Positions 26,153 to 36,051 of a DNA stretch of 64,000 bases are shown one piece after another. A program made the translations under genes and the position numbers. Each line of letters starts with the position of its first letter. The first letter of the stretch is position 1. Origin of the DNA: Paracoccus thiocyanatus (lineage in GTDB: Bacteria > Pseudomonadota > Alphaproteobacteria > Rhodobacterales > Rhodobacteraceae); contig NZ_FTMK01000008.1 of the NCBI RefSeq assembly GCF_900156255.1, positions 62,001 to 126,000 of the forward strand, read 5' to 3'. The notes under the pieces were generated by a model, which was not told the DNA's origin, searched no databases, and was given only the letters and a program-made list of their open reading frames with translations.

Positions 26153-26986
26153 CTAACCCGTCGCGCCCTGCGCCCGGCGGGTGGCGATGCTGCGCCACAA
26201 AAAGGCCAGCACGAAAAGCGCGGTCAGGACCAGGACGATGGTGGGCGCGGGCGCGCTGTCCAGCCAGAAGCTGGCCCAGACCCCGCCGATGGCGCCGAAT
26301 GCCGCGACGCCGACCGCCGTGGCCAGCATCGCCGGCAGACGCCGCGTGACCAGAAAGGCCACCGCCCCCGGCGCGATCAGCAGCGCCACGGCCAGGATGA
26401 TGCCCACGGAACTGAGCATGGCGACCACCGTGGCCGAGATCATGGCCAAAAGCCCGTGGTTCAGCACCGCCAGCGCCAGCCCCGACACCCGCGCCTGCAC
26501 CGGGTCAAAGGCCAGCAGCGCGAAATCGCGCCATTTCAGCACCAGCACCAGCCCGACCAGCGCCGAGATGCCGCCGGCCAGGCGCAGGTCGTCGGCGCCG
26601 ATGCCCAGCATGTTGCCAAACAGGATATGGTCCAGATGCAGTTCGGTCGGCACGGCGGTGTAAAGCACCACCCCCAGGGCGAACATGCCCGACATGACCA
26701 CCCCCAGCACGGTATCGGCCTTGACGCGGCTGTTGCCTTGGATCCAGCCGGTCAGTGCGGCGCAGCCAAGCCCGGCGACAAATGCCCCCAGGATCAGCGG
26801 CAGCCCCGCGACATAGGCCAGCACCACGCCGGGCAGCACCGCGTGACTGATCGCATCGCCCATCAGCGACCAGCCCCTGAGCACCAGGAAGCAGGACAGA
26901 AGCCCTGCCGGCAGGGCGATCATCAGCCCGATCAACGCCGCATCGCGCATGAAGGGAAAGGAAAACGGCAGCAGCAGCCAATCCAT
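26153..26986 (-). CDS. sitD: manganese/iron ABC transporter permease
   Basis: A 277-residue family 3 metal permease with about eight or nine helices. LRGWSLMGDAISHAVLPGVVLAY is the conserved ABC3 segment. Its start overlaps the sitC stop by one base (TGATG). It pairs with the other permease to form the channel. Last gene of the sitABCD operon. Confidence 0.9.
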   Translation of the reverse strand: MDWLLLPFSFPFMRDAALIGLMIALPAGLLSCFLVLRGWSLMGDAISHAVLPGVVLAYVAGLPLILGAFVAGLGCAALTGWIQGNSRVKADTVLGVVMSGMFALGVVLYTAVPTELHLDHILFGNMLGIGADDLRLAGGISALVGLVLVLKWRDFALLAFDPVQARVSGLALAVLNHGLLAMISATVVAMLSSVGIILAVALLIAPGAVAFLVTRRLPAMLATAVGVAAFGAIGGVWASFWLDSAPAPTIVLVLTALFVLAFLWRSIATRRAQGATG

Positions 26987-27846
26987 CACCCGGCCTCCTG
27001 CAAGGCAGCGCGGGCGCGGCGGCGGGCGGCCAGCAGCCCGTGCTTGGGCGCCAGCAGGAATGCCGCCAGGAAGATCAGCGTTTGCAGGCAGACGATCACG
27101 CCTCCGGTCGCGCCGTCCAGGAAGAACGAGACATAGGCGCCGATGGCCGAGGTGATCGAGCCGATCGCCACCGACAGCAGGATCAGCCGCGGAAAGCGGT
27201 CGGTCAGCAGATAGGCGGTGGCGCCGGGCGTCACCACCAGCGCCACGACCAGGAAGGCGCCGACGGTCTGCATCGCCGCCACCGTGCAGGCCGACAGCAG
27301 GGTAAAGAACAGCACCTTCAGCCCCTGCGGGTTCAGCCCGATGGTGCGGGCATGGCTTTCGTCGAAAAAGACCACCATCAGGTCGCGCCATTTCGCCGTC
27401 AGCACCAGCGCCGAGATGCCGCCGATCAGCGCCAGTTGCAGCGTATCGCCCGGCGTGATCGCGAGGATATTGCCCATGGTGATGGTCTGCACCGAAACCG
27501 CCATCGGGTTCAGCGACACCATGAACAGCCCCAGCCCGAAAAACCCGGTAAAGATCAGGCCGATGATCGCATCCTCGCGCAGCCCGGTGCGCTTGTTCAG
27601 AAACAGCATGGTCAGCGCCGCGAGCCCCCCCGACAGGAACGCCCCCAGCGCAAAGGGCAGGCCCAGCATATAGGCGCCGGCGACGCCCGGCACGATGGAA
27701 TGCGACAGCGCGTCGCCGATCAGCGACCAGCCCTTGAGCATCAGATAGGCCGACAGGAAGGCGCAGACCCCGCCGACCAGCGCCGACACCCAGATCGCAT
27801 CCGTCATGTAGCCGTATTCAAAGGGGACAAGCAGGGTCTGGATCAT
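26986..27846 (-). CDS. sitC: manganese/iron ABC transporter permease
   Basis: A 286-residue homologous permease, with [28 protein letters not shown] and the cytosolic loop [21 protein letters not shown] for ATPase contact. Its stop overlaps the sitD start. The FDESHA loop and the chain length fit the Mn/Fe type (SitC/PsaC) rather than ZnuB. Upstream overlap with sitB is 4 bp. Confidence 0.9.
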   Translation of the reverse strand: MIQTLLVPFEYGYMTDAIWVSALVGGVCAFLSAYLMLKGWSLIGDALSHSIVPGVAGAYMLGLPFALGAFLSGGLAALTMLFLNKRTGLREDAIIGLIFTGFFGLGLFMVSLNPMAVSVQTITMGNILAITPGDTLQLALIGGISALVLTAKWRDLMVVFFDESHARTIGLNPQGLKVLFFTLLSACTVAAMQTVGAFLVVALVVTPGATAYLLTDRFPRLILLSVAIGSITSAIGAYVSFFLDGATGGVIVCLQTLIFLAAFLLAPKHGLLAARRRARAALQEAG

Positions 27847-28709
27847 TCCCGCCCCGCCTCTTCGCGGGCGCTGCGCTGCTTGTCGTCGTAAAAGACCAGC
27901 GGGCGCTCGTCATCCGACAGCACGGTCAGGCCGCGCGGATCGTCGTCGTCGTGCAGGTGCCGCGGACCCAGCACGAAATGCCGCAGCACGCCGCCAAAGG
28001 CCAGGCGCAGGTTGTCGGGGGTGAACACCTCGGCCGTAGGGCCATGGGCCAGGACGGTGTTCTTCATCAGCACAACCTGGTCGCAATATTCCGGCACCGA
28101 GCCCAGGTCGTGGGTCGAAACCAGCATCACCCGCCCTTCGTCGCGCATCTGCTGCAACAGCGCGATGATGGCGGATTCGGTCTGGACGTCGACGCCGGTG
28201 AACGGCTCGTCCAGCAGGATGACCGAGGCGCCTTGCGCCAGCGCGCGGGCCAGGAAGACGCGCTTCTTCTGGCCGCCCGAAAGCTCGCCGATCTGGCGGC
28301 GGCGGAAGTCCTGCATGTTCACCCGCGCCAGCGCCTCGTCCACCGCGCGGCGATCCTGGGCGCGCGCCCGGCGCAGGAAGCCCATATGGCCATAGCGGCC
28401 CATCATCACCGCGTCCTCGACCAGCACCGGAAAGGTCCAGTCCACCTCTTCGGCCTGGGGGACATAGGCGACCAGGTTGCGGCGCAGCGCCTGCGGCACG
28501 GTCAGGCCCAGCACCCGCACCTTGCCGGCGGCGGCCGGGACAAATCCCATCAACGCCTTGAACAGCGTCGATTTTCCCGATCCGTTCACCCCCACCAGCG
28601 CCGTGACCGAGCCTTGCGGCACCGTGAAGCTGGCGTCGCGCAGCGCGGTGAAGCCGTTGCGATAGGCCACGGTCAGGCCCGAGACCTCGATGCCCAGGGC
28701 GTCAGCCAT
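27843..28709 (-). CDS. sitB: manganese/iron ABC transporter ATPase
   Basis: A 288-residue ATPase with Walker [10 protein letters not shown], signature [10 protein letters not shown], Walker [13 protein letters not shown] and switch His in STHDLGS. The C-terminal extension ([20 protein letters not shown]) is His/Asp-rich, beyond the usual length, and could bind metal. It overlaps sitA by 8 bp and sitC by 4 bp. Confidence 0.93.
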   Translation of the reverse strand: MADALGIEVSGLTVAYRNGFTALRDASFTVPQGSVTALVGVNGSGKSTLFKALMGFVPAAAGKVRVLGLTVPQALRRNLVAYVPQAEEVDWTFPVLVEDAVMMGRYGHMGFLRRARAQDRRAVDEALARVNMQDFRRRQIGELSGGQKKRVFLARALAQGASVILLDEPFTGVDVQTESAIIALLQQMRDEGRVMLVSTHDLGSVPEYCDQVVLMKNTVLAHGPTAEVFTPDNLRLAFGGVLRHFVLGPRHLHDDDDPRGLTVLSDDERPLVFYDDKQRSAREEAGRE

Positions 28710-29610
28710 CGGACAGCCCCCTGACGATGGTTTCGCAGGTCACGCGAAGCAGGTCCAGATAGGTCGGCACCGGCCCGTCCGGGCCCGACAGGCTGTCCAC
28801 GTAAAGCACGCCGCCATAGCGCGCCCCGGTCTCGGCCGCGATCTGTTTCGCCGGGCGGTCGGACACGGTGCTTTCCGAAAACACCACCGGGATCTTGTGC
28901 TGCCTGATCGCATCGACCACGCGGCGCACCTGCTGGGGCGTGCCTTGCGCATCGGCATTGATCGGCCACAGGAACAGTTCGTTCAGGCGGAAATCCCGCG
29001 CCAGATAGGAAAACGCCCCCTCTGACGTGACCAGCCAGCGCCGCCCCTCGGGCAGGGCGCGGGCGGCGTCGCGCAAGGGGCCGATGGTGCGGGCGACCTG
29101 CCCCTTGTAGCGGCCGGCATTGGCGCGATAGGCACCTTCGCCCTGGGGGTCGGCCTGGGACAGGGCGGCAGCGATATTGTCCACATAGACCAGCGCCGTA
29201 TCCAGCGCCATCCAGGCATGCGGGTTGGGCTTGCCGTCGTAATGCCCGCCCGCGATCGGCATGGGCGCGATCCCATCGGTCAGCGTCGCCGAAGGCATGT
29301 CATCCAGGTTGCGCAGGAACTGTTCGAACCACAGTTCCAGGTTCAGCCCGTTGCGCAGGACCAGGCTGGCGTCGCGGGCGCCGATCAGGTCGCTGGGGGT
29401 GGGTTCGTAATTGTGGATCTCGGCCCCCGGCTTGGTGATCGAGACCACCTCGGCCCGCTCGCCCGCCACGTTGCGCGCCATGTCGGCCAGGATGGTAAAG
29501 GTGGTGGCTACCTTCAGCCGGCCGCCCTGGGCCAGGGCCGGGCGGGAGGCCAGGGCGGGCGCGGCCAGCCCGGCGCATGCCGCCATCAGGAATGTTCTGC
29601 GCTTCATCAT
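28702..29610 (-). CDS. sitA: manganese/iron ABC transporter binding protein
   Basis: A 302-residue cluster A-I metal-binding protein with a Tat/Sec-type signal ([18 protein letters not shown], cleavage near residue 28). The metal ligands expected of SitA/MntA are seen: His in [12 protein letters not shown], His in KPNPHAWM, Glu in [11 protein letters not shown] and Asp in YVDSLSG. It lacks the His-rich loop of ZnuA, favouring Mn2+/Fe2+ over Zn2+. First gene of sitABCD; the intergenic region to the divergent regulator carries a long dyad at 29638-29681. The start may be the second Met. Confidence 0.92.
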   Translation of the reverse strand: MMKRRTFLMAACAGLAAPALASRPALAQGGRLKVATTFTILADMARNVAGERAEVVSITKPGAEIHNYEPTPSDLIGARDASLVLRNGLNLELWFEQFLRNLDDMPSATLTDGIAPMPIAGGHYDGKPNPHAWMALDTALVYVDNIAAALSQADPQGEGAYRANAGRYKGQVARTIGPLRDAARALPEGRRWLVTSEGAFSYLARDFRLNELFLWPINADAQGTPQQVRRVVDAIRQHKIPVVFSESTVSDRPAKQIAAETGARYGGVLYVDSLSGPDGPVPTYLDLLRVTCETIVRGLSDG

Positions 29611-29637
29611 CCGATCCTTTTCGCTGTTCCGTTTATC

Positions 29638-29681
29638 TGCGAACGATTCTCAACTGTCAAGTCAGTTGCAATTTATTCGCA
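29638..29681. promoter_or_regulatory. 44 bp dyad, probable Mur/Fur operator
   Basis: Two inverted repeats share one centre: TGCGAA (29638-29643) with TTCGCA (29676-29681), and CAACTG (29651-29656) with CAGTTG (29663-29668). It fills the 90 bp gap between sitA and the regulator, where a manganese- or iron-responsive repressor is expected to bind both divergent promoters. Consensus half-sites of known Mur boxes contain TGCAAAT-like runs, to which TTGCAATTTATTCGCA is similar. Confidence 0.65.
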
Positions 29682-29700
29682 TCTGGGCGAGAAAACCGGC

Positions 29701-30123
29701 ATGGAGATCGAGAGCCGCGCCCAAGCCTTTGAAGACGCGCTGCGCCGGGCCGGCGTGCGCATCACCCGCCAGCGGGCGGCTTTGCTGCGGGTGCTGGCGG
29801 CGGCCGGGGATCATCCCGATGCGACGCAATTGCACCAGCGCGCCACGGCGGAAGGGGCGGGGGTGTCGCTGGCGACGGTCTATCGCACCCTCGCCGCGCT
29901 CAACGCGCAGGGCGTGATCCAGAAGCTGGAATTCGAGGGCGAGCCGGCGCGGTTCGAACCCGCCGACGGCAGCCATCACGATCACATGATCGACGTCGAG
30001 ACTGGCGAGGTGATGGAGTTCGTCAACGAGCGCATCGAGCGCCTGCAAGCCGAGATCGCGGCCGAGATGGGCTATGAGATCGTCCGCCACCGGCTGGAAC
30101 TTTACGTTCGGCGCCGGCGATGA
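29701..30123 (+). CDS. mur: Fur-family metalloregulator, Mur-like
   Basis: A 140-residue Fur-family repressor: winged-helix DNA domain with GVRITRQRAALLRVL and GVSLATVYRTLAALNAQG, then a dimerisation domain with the metal motif SHHDHMIDVETGEV (H92, H93, D94, H95). There is no Cys at all, so the structural CxxC zinc site of classical Fur/Zur is missing. Rhodobacterales genomes commonly place Mur divergently beside sitABCD, as here. Metal identity (Mn versus Fe) is inferred from this context. A YigZ-like gene follows with a 4 bp overlap. Confidence 0.88.
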   Translation: MEIESRAQAFEDALRRAGVRITRQRAALLRVLAAAGDHPDATQLHQRATAEGAGVSLATVYRTLAALNAQGVIQKLEFEGEPARFEPADGSHHDHMIDVETGEVMEFVNERIERLQAEIAAEMGYEIVRHRLELYVRRRR

Positions 30124-30509
30124 GCCTGGCGGTCTTTGACAAGATCATCTCGGATCGCGGATCGCGCTATGCGGTTTCCGGCGGGCCGGCGCGCACCCGC
30201 GCCGAGGCCCAGGCGCTACTGGTCGAGTTGAAGCGCAACAAGCGCTTCGCCAAGGCCACGCATCATAGTTGGGCCGCGGTCCTGTCCGGCGAGGCCATGC
30301 GCGACGACGACGGCGAAAGCGGCGCCGGCCAGATCATCTTGCAGATGCTGGAACGCGCCGGGCTAAGCGATCACATGGTGATTGTCACGCGCTGGTATGG
30401 CGGCAAGCATCTGGGCGGCGACCGCTTTCGCCATGTCGCGGGCGCGGTGCGGCATTACCTGGCGCAGACCGGCTTGGCGCAGGGTGGCCTGGGGCAGGAC
30501 GGGCGCTAG
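30120..30509 (+). CDS. YigZ/IMPACT-family protein, N-terminal domain only
   Basis: A 129-residue IMPACT N-terminal-like fold with KATHHSWAAVL, DDDGESGAG and VTRWYGGKHLGGDRFRHV, the conserved core of UPF0029. E. coli YigZ has about 205 residues with a second ferredoxin-like domain, which is absent here. Function in bacteria is unclear. Overlaps mur by 4 bp, so both come from one transcript, and the DUF2237 gene on the other strand overlaps its end by 4 bp. Confidence 0.8.
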   Translation: MSLAVFDKIISDRGSRYAVSGGPARTRAEAQALLVELKRNKRFAKATHHSWAAVLSGEAMRDDDGESGAGQIILQMLERAGLSDHMVIVTRWYGGKHLGGDRFRHVAGAVRHYLAQTGLAQGGLGQDGR

Positions 30510-30880
30510 GTCGCGGGCCCGGCCGCATGGGTGCGCAGCAGTTCCAGCGGCACGATGTCCAGCGTGCGGGCATGGGTGGCCTTTAGCACGACCTGGGGCG
30601 CGGCGAATTCCTGCGCCGCTTGCAGGAAGCGCGCGGCGCAAAGGCACCAGCGGTCGCCAGGTTTCAGCCCCGGAAAACGGAACTCGGGCCGCGGCGTGCT
30701 AAGGTCGTTGCCCAGGTATTTCGACAGCGCCAGGAACTCGGCGGTGACGATGACGCAGACGGTATGCCGGCCGCGATCCTCGGGGCCGGTATTGCAGTAA
30801 CCATCGCGGAAAAAGCCGGTCAGCGGCGCGGTCGAACAGGTTTCCAGCTTGCCGCCAAGGACGTTGAGCGCGGGGTCCAT
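30506..30880 (-). CDS. DUF2237 protein
   Basis: A 124-residue protein with the complete family signature: NVLGGKLETCSTAPLTGFFRDGYCNTG, then EDRGRHTVCVIVTAEFL, PGDRWCLCAARF and KATHARTLDIVPLELL. The conserved Cys and His suggest a structural or redox role, but the function is not known. It is convergent with the YigZ-like gene and upstream of nothing on its strand; pth is 51 bp away in the same direction. Confidence 0.9.
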   Translation of the reverse strand: MDPALNVLGGKLETCSTAPLTGFFRDGYCNTGPEDRGRHTVCVIVTAEFLALSKYLGNDLSTPRPEFRFPGLKPGDRWCLCAARFLQAAQEFAAPQVVLKATHARTLDIVPLELLRTHAAGPAT

Positions 30881-30931
30881 CTGGGATCTCCTTGGGATGC
30901 CATGGTCTATGACGGCCGGGCGGCCGGGCGG

Positions 30932-31633
30932 TCAGCGGAAGCGGTCGCCCAGGGCTTTCAGCCGGTCGGCAAGGCTGGCCGGTGCCGCCTCGGGCGCCTG
31001 GGCCTGTGCGGGCCGGGGCGCCGGGATGTCGCCGGGCTTTTGCGGCCGGGTGCCGCTGTTGCGGGCAGGCGCCAGCCGCGCCGCCACCGCATTCATGAAG
31101 CGCGCATCGTCGCCCGCCGCCAGCGCCTCGGCCCCGTCCGAGATGGCGCGCAGCACGTCGTCTAGACCCTCTTGCTCGGCCTTGGCAAAGTCCGACAGCA
31201 CATAGCCGGCAACGCGGTCCTTGTCGCCGGGATGGCCGATGCCGATGCGCAGGCGGCGATAGCCCTCGCCGACATGCTGGTGGATCGAGCGCAGCCCGTT
31301 ATGGCCCGCATGCCCGCCCCCGGTCTTCAGCCGCAGCCTGCCGGGGGCAAGGTCCAGTTCGTCATGCAGCACGATCACGTCCTGGGCGGCAAGCTTCAGA
31401 TAGCGCATCGCCTCGCCCACGGACTGGCCCGACAGGTTCATGAAGGTCGCGGGCCGCAGCAGGGTGACGCGCACGCCCCCCAGCCGCCCTTCGGCGATTT
31501 CGCCCTGGAAGCGGGCGCGCCAGGGCGAAAAGCCGTGGTCGGCGGCGATGCGCCCGACCGCCATGAAGCCCACATTATGCCGGTTCGCGGCGTATTTCGC
31601 GCCCGGATTGCCCAGGCCGACGATCAGTTTCAT
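30932..31633 (-). CDS. pth: peptidyl-tRNA hydrolase
   Basis: A 233-residue enzyme that releases peptides from peptidyl-tRNA that has dropped off the ribosome. Catalytic His is in GNPGAKYAANRHNVGF, Asp in VLHDELDLAPG, and Asn in TFMNLSG. A Pro/Ala-rich tail of about 40 residues after the core (ARNSGTRPQKPGDIPAPRP) is extra and probably disordered. rplY, the usual neighbour, is not adjacent. Confidence 0.96.
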   Translation of the reverse strand: MKLIVGLGNPGAKYAANRHNVGFMAVGRIAADHGFSPWRARFQGEIAEGRLGGVRVTLLRPATFMNLSGQSVGEAMRYLKLAAQDVIVLHDELDLAPGRLRLKTGGGHAGHNGLRSIHQHVGEGYRRLRIGIGHPGDKDRVAGYVLSDFAKAEQEGLDDVLRAISDGAEALAAGDDARFMNAVAARLAPARNSGTRPQKPGDIPAPRPAQAQAPEAAPASLADRLKALGDRFR

Positions 31634-31700
31634 GCGTTTCTCCGTCGCTCGCCGGCCAGATTACCGGGCGGGGCGGATGGGGGCAAATTTTATCGCTCTC

Positions 31701-31729
31701 TTGTCCTTCGGGGCTGGCGTTACTAAGAC
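31701..31729 (+). promoter_or_regulatory. weak candidate promoter for clpP
   Basis: TTGTCC (31701-31706), 17 bp, TAAGAC (31724-31729), with about 90 bp to the clpP start. A heat-shock sigma promoter is expected for clpP but no clear CTTGAA/CCCATNT pair was found. Confidence 0.3.
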
Positions 31730-31822
31730 TCTGTCAACCTTTCGCAGCTAAGCGATCCCGCAGGGCAGACCCCTTGGGACGAATCGCGAAACGGGCAGGC
31801 CAGGCAGGGACAAAGGACAGAC

Positions 31823-32452
31823 ATGCACGATCCGGCAGAATTCTACATGAACACACTCGTCCCCATGGTCGTCGAACAGACCAGCCGCGGCGAACGTGCC
31901 TATGACATCTTCTCGCGCCTGCTCAAGGAACGGATCATCTTCCTGTCCGGTCCGGTGCATGACGGCATGGCGACGCTGATCTCGGCCCAGTTGCTGTTCC
32001 TTGAGGCGGAAAACCCGACCAAGGACATCAGCATGTATATCAACAGCCCCGGCGGCGTCGTGACCGCGGGCCTGTCGATCTATGACACGATGCAATACAT
32101 CAAGCCGCGCGTCTCGACCCTGGTGGTGGGGCAGGCTGCCTCGATGGGATCGCTGCTTTTGTGCGCGGGCCAGCCGGGGCACCGCTTCTCGCTGCCCAAC
32201 AGCCGGGTGATGGTCCACCAGCCCTCGGGCGGGTTCCAGGGCCAGGCCACCGACATCCTGATCCATGCGCGCGAAACCGAAAAGCTCAAGCGGCGCTTGA
32301 ACGAGATCTATGTCCAGCATACCGGCCGCACCCTGGAAGAGGTCGAGGAAGCGTTGGAGCGCGACCGCTTCATGTCGCCGCTCGAAGCCAAGGAATGGGG
32401 CCTCATCGACGAGATCCTGGTGGCGCGCGGCAAGGCCGAGCCAGAGAAGTGA
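31823..32452 (+). CDS. clpP: ATP-dependent Clp protease proteolytic subunit
   Basis: A 209-residue ClpP. The triad is S107 in [11 protein letters not shown]132 in [12 protein letters not shown] and D181 in ERDRFMS. It forms a tetradecameric chamber and degrades unfolded proteins fed by ClpX or ClpA. The clpX gene follows on the same strand after 162 bp with its own promoter. A longer N-terminal stretch than E. coli is not apparent. Confidence 0.97.
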   Translation: MHDPAEFYMNTLVPMVVEQTSRGERAYDIFSRLLKERIIFLSGPVHDGMATLISAQLLFLEAENPTKDISMYINSPGGVVTAGLSIYDTMQYIKPRVSTLVVGQAASMGSLLLCAGQPGHRFSLPNSRVMVHQPSGGFQGQATDILIHARETEKLKRRLNEIYVQHTGRTLEEVEEALERDRFMSPLEAKEWGLIDEILVARGKAEPEK

Positions 32453-32492
32453 TCACGGCTGCGGGAAGCCGCCGGGGCTGACGTTTTGGGGA

Positions 32493-32521
32493 TTGTGACG
32501 GGCCGGGGCGGCCCGTAACAT
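32493..32521 (+). promoter_or_regulatory. sigma70-like promoter for clpX
   Basis: TTGTGA (32493-32498) and TAACAT (32516-32521) with exactly 17 bp between. An inverted repeat ACGGGCC-GGGGC-GGCCCGT spans the spacer, so it may also be an operator or attenuator. Confidence 0.6.
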
Positions 32522-32614
32522 GGCAGCCAACCCCGATGGCGCGGCCCGCCGCGCCCGAACAGGCGGTCGTCCGGCACTCCTGCCGGGCCTCCGGTGCAAT
32601 ACGAGGATCAACTG

Positions 32615-33880
<1,266 letters not shown>

Positions 33881-33888
33881 CGCGCTGA

Positions 33889-34452
<564 letters not shown>

Positions 34453-34455
34453 GCG

Positions 34456-34923
34456 ATGAACACCGCCGCCGAACGGGCCGAGCTTTGGGCTGGCGCGGCG
34501 GTGCTGGCCGTGGTGGCGGGCTTTCTGGCCTGGTCCACCGCAGGGGGCAAGCTGGGCGCGTCCCTGGCGGGCGGCTATGACTTGCGCGCGGCTTTCCCCA
34601 ATGTCGACGGCATCGAGGTGGGGACGGATGTCCGGCTGGCCGGCGTCCGCATCGGCCGCGTTTCCGCGGTCGACCTGAACCCCCAGACTTATTTCGCCGA
34701 AGCGCGGCTGCGCCTGCCCCAGGCGATCCGCCTGCCCAGCGACAGCGCGGCGCTGATCCAGTCGGACGGGCTGCTGGGGGGCGCCTATATCGAATTGCAG
34801 CCGGGCGGCGCGCCCGACGATCTGGCCCCCGGCGACGAGATCGAGGATGTGCAGGGCGCGGTCAGCCTGATTTCGCTGATGATGAAATTCGTGGATGCGC
34901 AAAGCGGGGGCCAAGGGCAATGA
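34456..34923 (+). CDS. mlaD: MlaD-like MCE-domain lipid transport protein
   Basis: A 155-residue protein with one N-terminal transmembrane helix (LWAGAAVLAVVAGFLAWSTA) and one MCE domain (AAFPNVDGIEVGTDVRLAGVRIGRV, ending LPSDSAALIQSDGLLGGAYIELQPGG). In E. coli MlaD forms a hexamer on the inner membrane complex MlaFEDB, which moves phospholipid from the outer membrane inward. The other Mla genes are not here. The gene starts 3 bp after NDUFA12 and overlaps the next by 4 bp, so it is a stand-alone mlaD in a mixed operon. Confidence 0.88.
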   Translation: MNTAAERAELWAGAAVLAVVAGFLAWSTAGGKLGASLAGGYDLRAAFPNVDGIEVGTDVRLAGVRIGRVSAVDLNPQTYFAEARLRLPQAIRLPSDSAALIQSDGLLGGAYIELQPGGAPDDLAPGDEIEDVQGAVSLISLMMKFVDAQSGGQGQ

Positions 34924-35411
34924 TCCATCCTCTGGTCCGTGCCGGCCTGTGCCTGCTGCTGGCTGCCAGCCCCGCCCTGGCCCAGGACGAACCGGCCCAG
35001 GATCAGCAGTTGATGATCGACCCCGCCTTCAGCGACGACCCCGATGCGGTGGTTCCCGCCGAACCTTCGGCAGCCGAGCGTCAGCGCGCCGCCGAAGCCG
35101 CCCGCGGCCCTGAAACCGCACGCGGCAACGGCGCGGAACTGCGCGGGCTGGACAAGGTCACCGGCCGGACACAGGATTTCTCGCTGGCGGTGGGCGAATC
35201 GGTCCAGTTCGGGCGGCTTCGGCTTGACCTGGCGGAATGCCGCTATCCGGCGGCGGATCCCAGTTCGGATGCCTATGCCGAATTGACGATCACCGACAGC
35301 CAGGCCAATGCGCGCCTGTTCGCGGGCTGGATGATCGCCTCTTCGCCGGCGCTTTCGGCGCTGGATGACCCGCGCTATGACGTCTGGGTGATTTCCTGCA
35401 ACAGGGCCTGA
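34920..35411 (+). CDS. DUF2155 periplasmic protein
   Basis: A 163-residue secreted protein with a signal peptide (VRAGLCLLLAASPALAQ). The family core is intact: ELRGLDKVTG, SLAVGESVQFGRLRL, AGWMIASSPALSALDDPRYDVWVISC. Function unknown; it occurs after mlaD-like genes in Rhodobacterales and may be an envelope protein. The 3' end overlaps the convergent aat gene by 37 bp. Confidence 0.85.
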   Translation: MIHPLVRAGLCLLLAASPALAQDEPAQDQQLMIDPAFSDDPDAVVPAEPSAAERQRAAEAARGPETARGNGAELRGLDKVTGRTQDFSLAVGESVQFGRLRLDLAECRYPAADPSSDAYAELTITDSQANARLFAGWMIASSPALSALDDPRYDVWVISCNRA

Positions 35412-36016
35412 CGGTCGGGCAGGGGGCTGGCGTTGAAATCGGCGCGGTGCCGCAGCGCCGCGGACAGCCGGCGGCGATATTCCAGCCGCGGGATCGCCTG
35501 GCCCCCCATCGAGGCCAGATGCGGGCTGGGATATTGCGTATCCCATAGCGTGAAGCCGCAGCGCGCCAGATGCGAGGACATCCAGATCAGCGCCGCCTTG
35601 GACGCGTTCTCGCGCCGCGAGAACATGCTTTCGGCAAAGAAGGCGCTGCCCAGCGACAAGCCGAACACCCCGCCGACCAGGTCCCCGCCGTCGCGGATTT
35701 CCAGCGAATGCGCATGGCCCCGCCGGAACAGGTCCAGGTAAAACCCGAAAAGCGTGGCGTTGATCCAGGTTTCGTCGCGTTCGGCGCAGTGCTCGACGGT
35801 GGCGGCAAAGTCGCGGTCCAGCGTCGCCTGCCACCCGCAATGGCGCAGAAAGCGCCGCATCGAGCGCGACACATGCACCCCGCCCACCGGCAGGATGCCT
35901 CGGACACGCGGTTCGAACCAGTAAAGCCGCGGGTCCGAGGCGGATTGCGCCATCGGAAACACCCCTTGGGCATAGGCGGCCAGCATCCCTTCGGAGGTCA
36001 GCCCGCCGCCGCTCAT
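35375..36016 (-). CDS. aat: leucyl/phenylalanyl-tRNA-protein transferase
   Basis: A 213-residue enzyme that adds Leu or Phe from aminoacyl-tRNA to N-terminal Arg/Lys/Met of proteins, tagging them for ClpS-ClpAP. Conserved WFEPRVRGILPVGGVHVSRS, ETWINATLFGFYLDL, GGVFGLSLGSAFFAESMFS and DTQYPSPHLASMGGQAIPR are visible. ATG at 36016 has a serine/glycine start MSGGGLTSEGMLAAYAQG, and residues upstream are unrelated. Next to accC. Confidence 0.95.
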   Translation of the reverse strand: MSGGGLTSEGMLAAYAQGVFPMAQSASDPRLYWFEPRVRGILPVGGVHVSRSMRRFLRHCGWQATLDRDFAATVEHCAERDETWINATLFGFYLDLFRRGHAHSLEIRDGGDLVGGVFGLSLGSAFFAESMFSRRENASKAALIWMSSHLARCGFTLWDTQYPSPHLASMGGQAIPRLEYRRRLSAALRHRADFNASPLPDRQALLQEITQTS

Positions 36017-36051
36017 GCGCAGGCCGCCTGTCTTGCCGGGTGCCGCATCGC

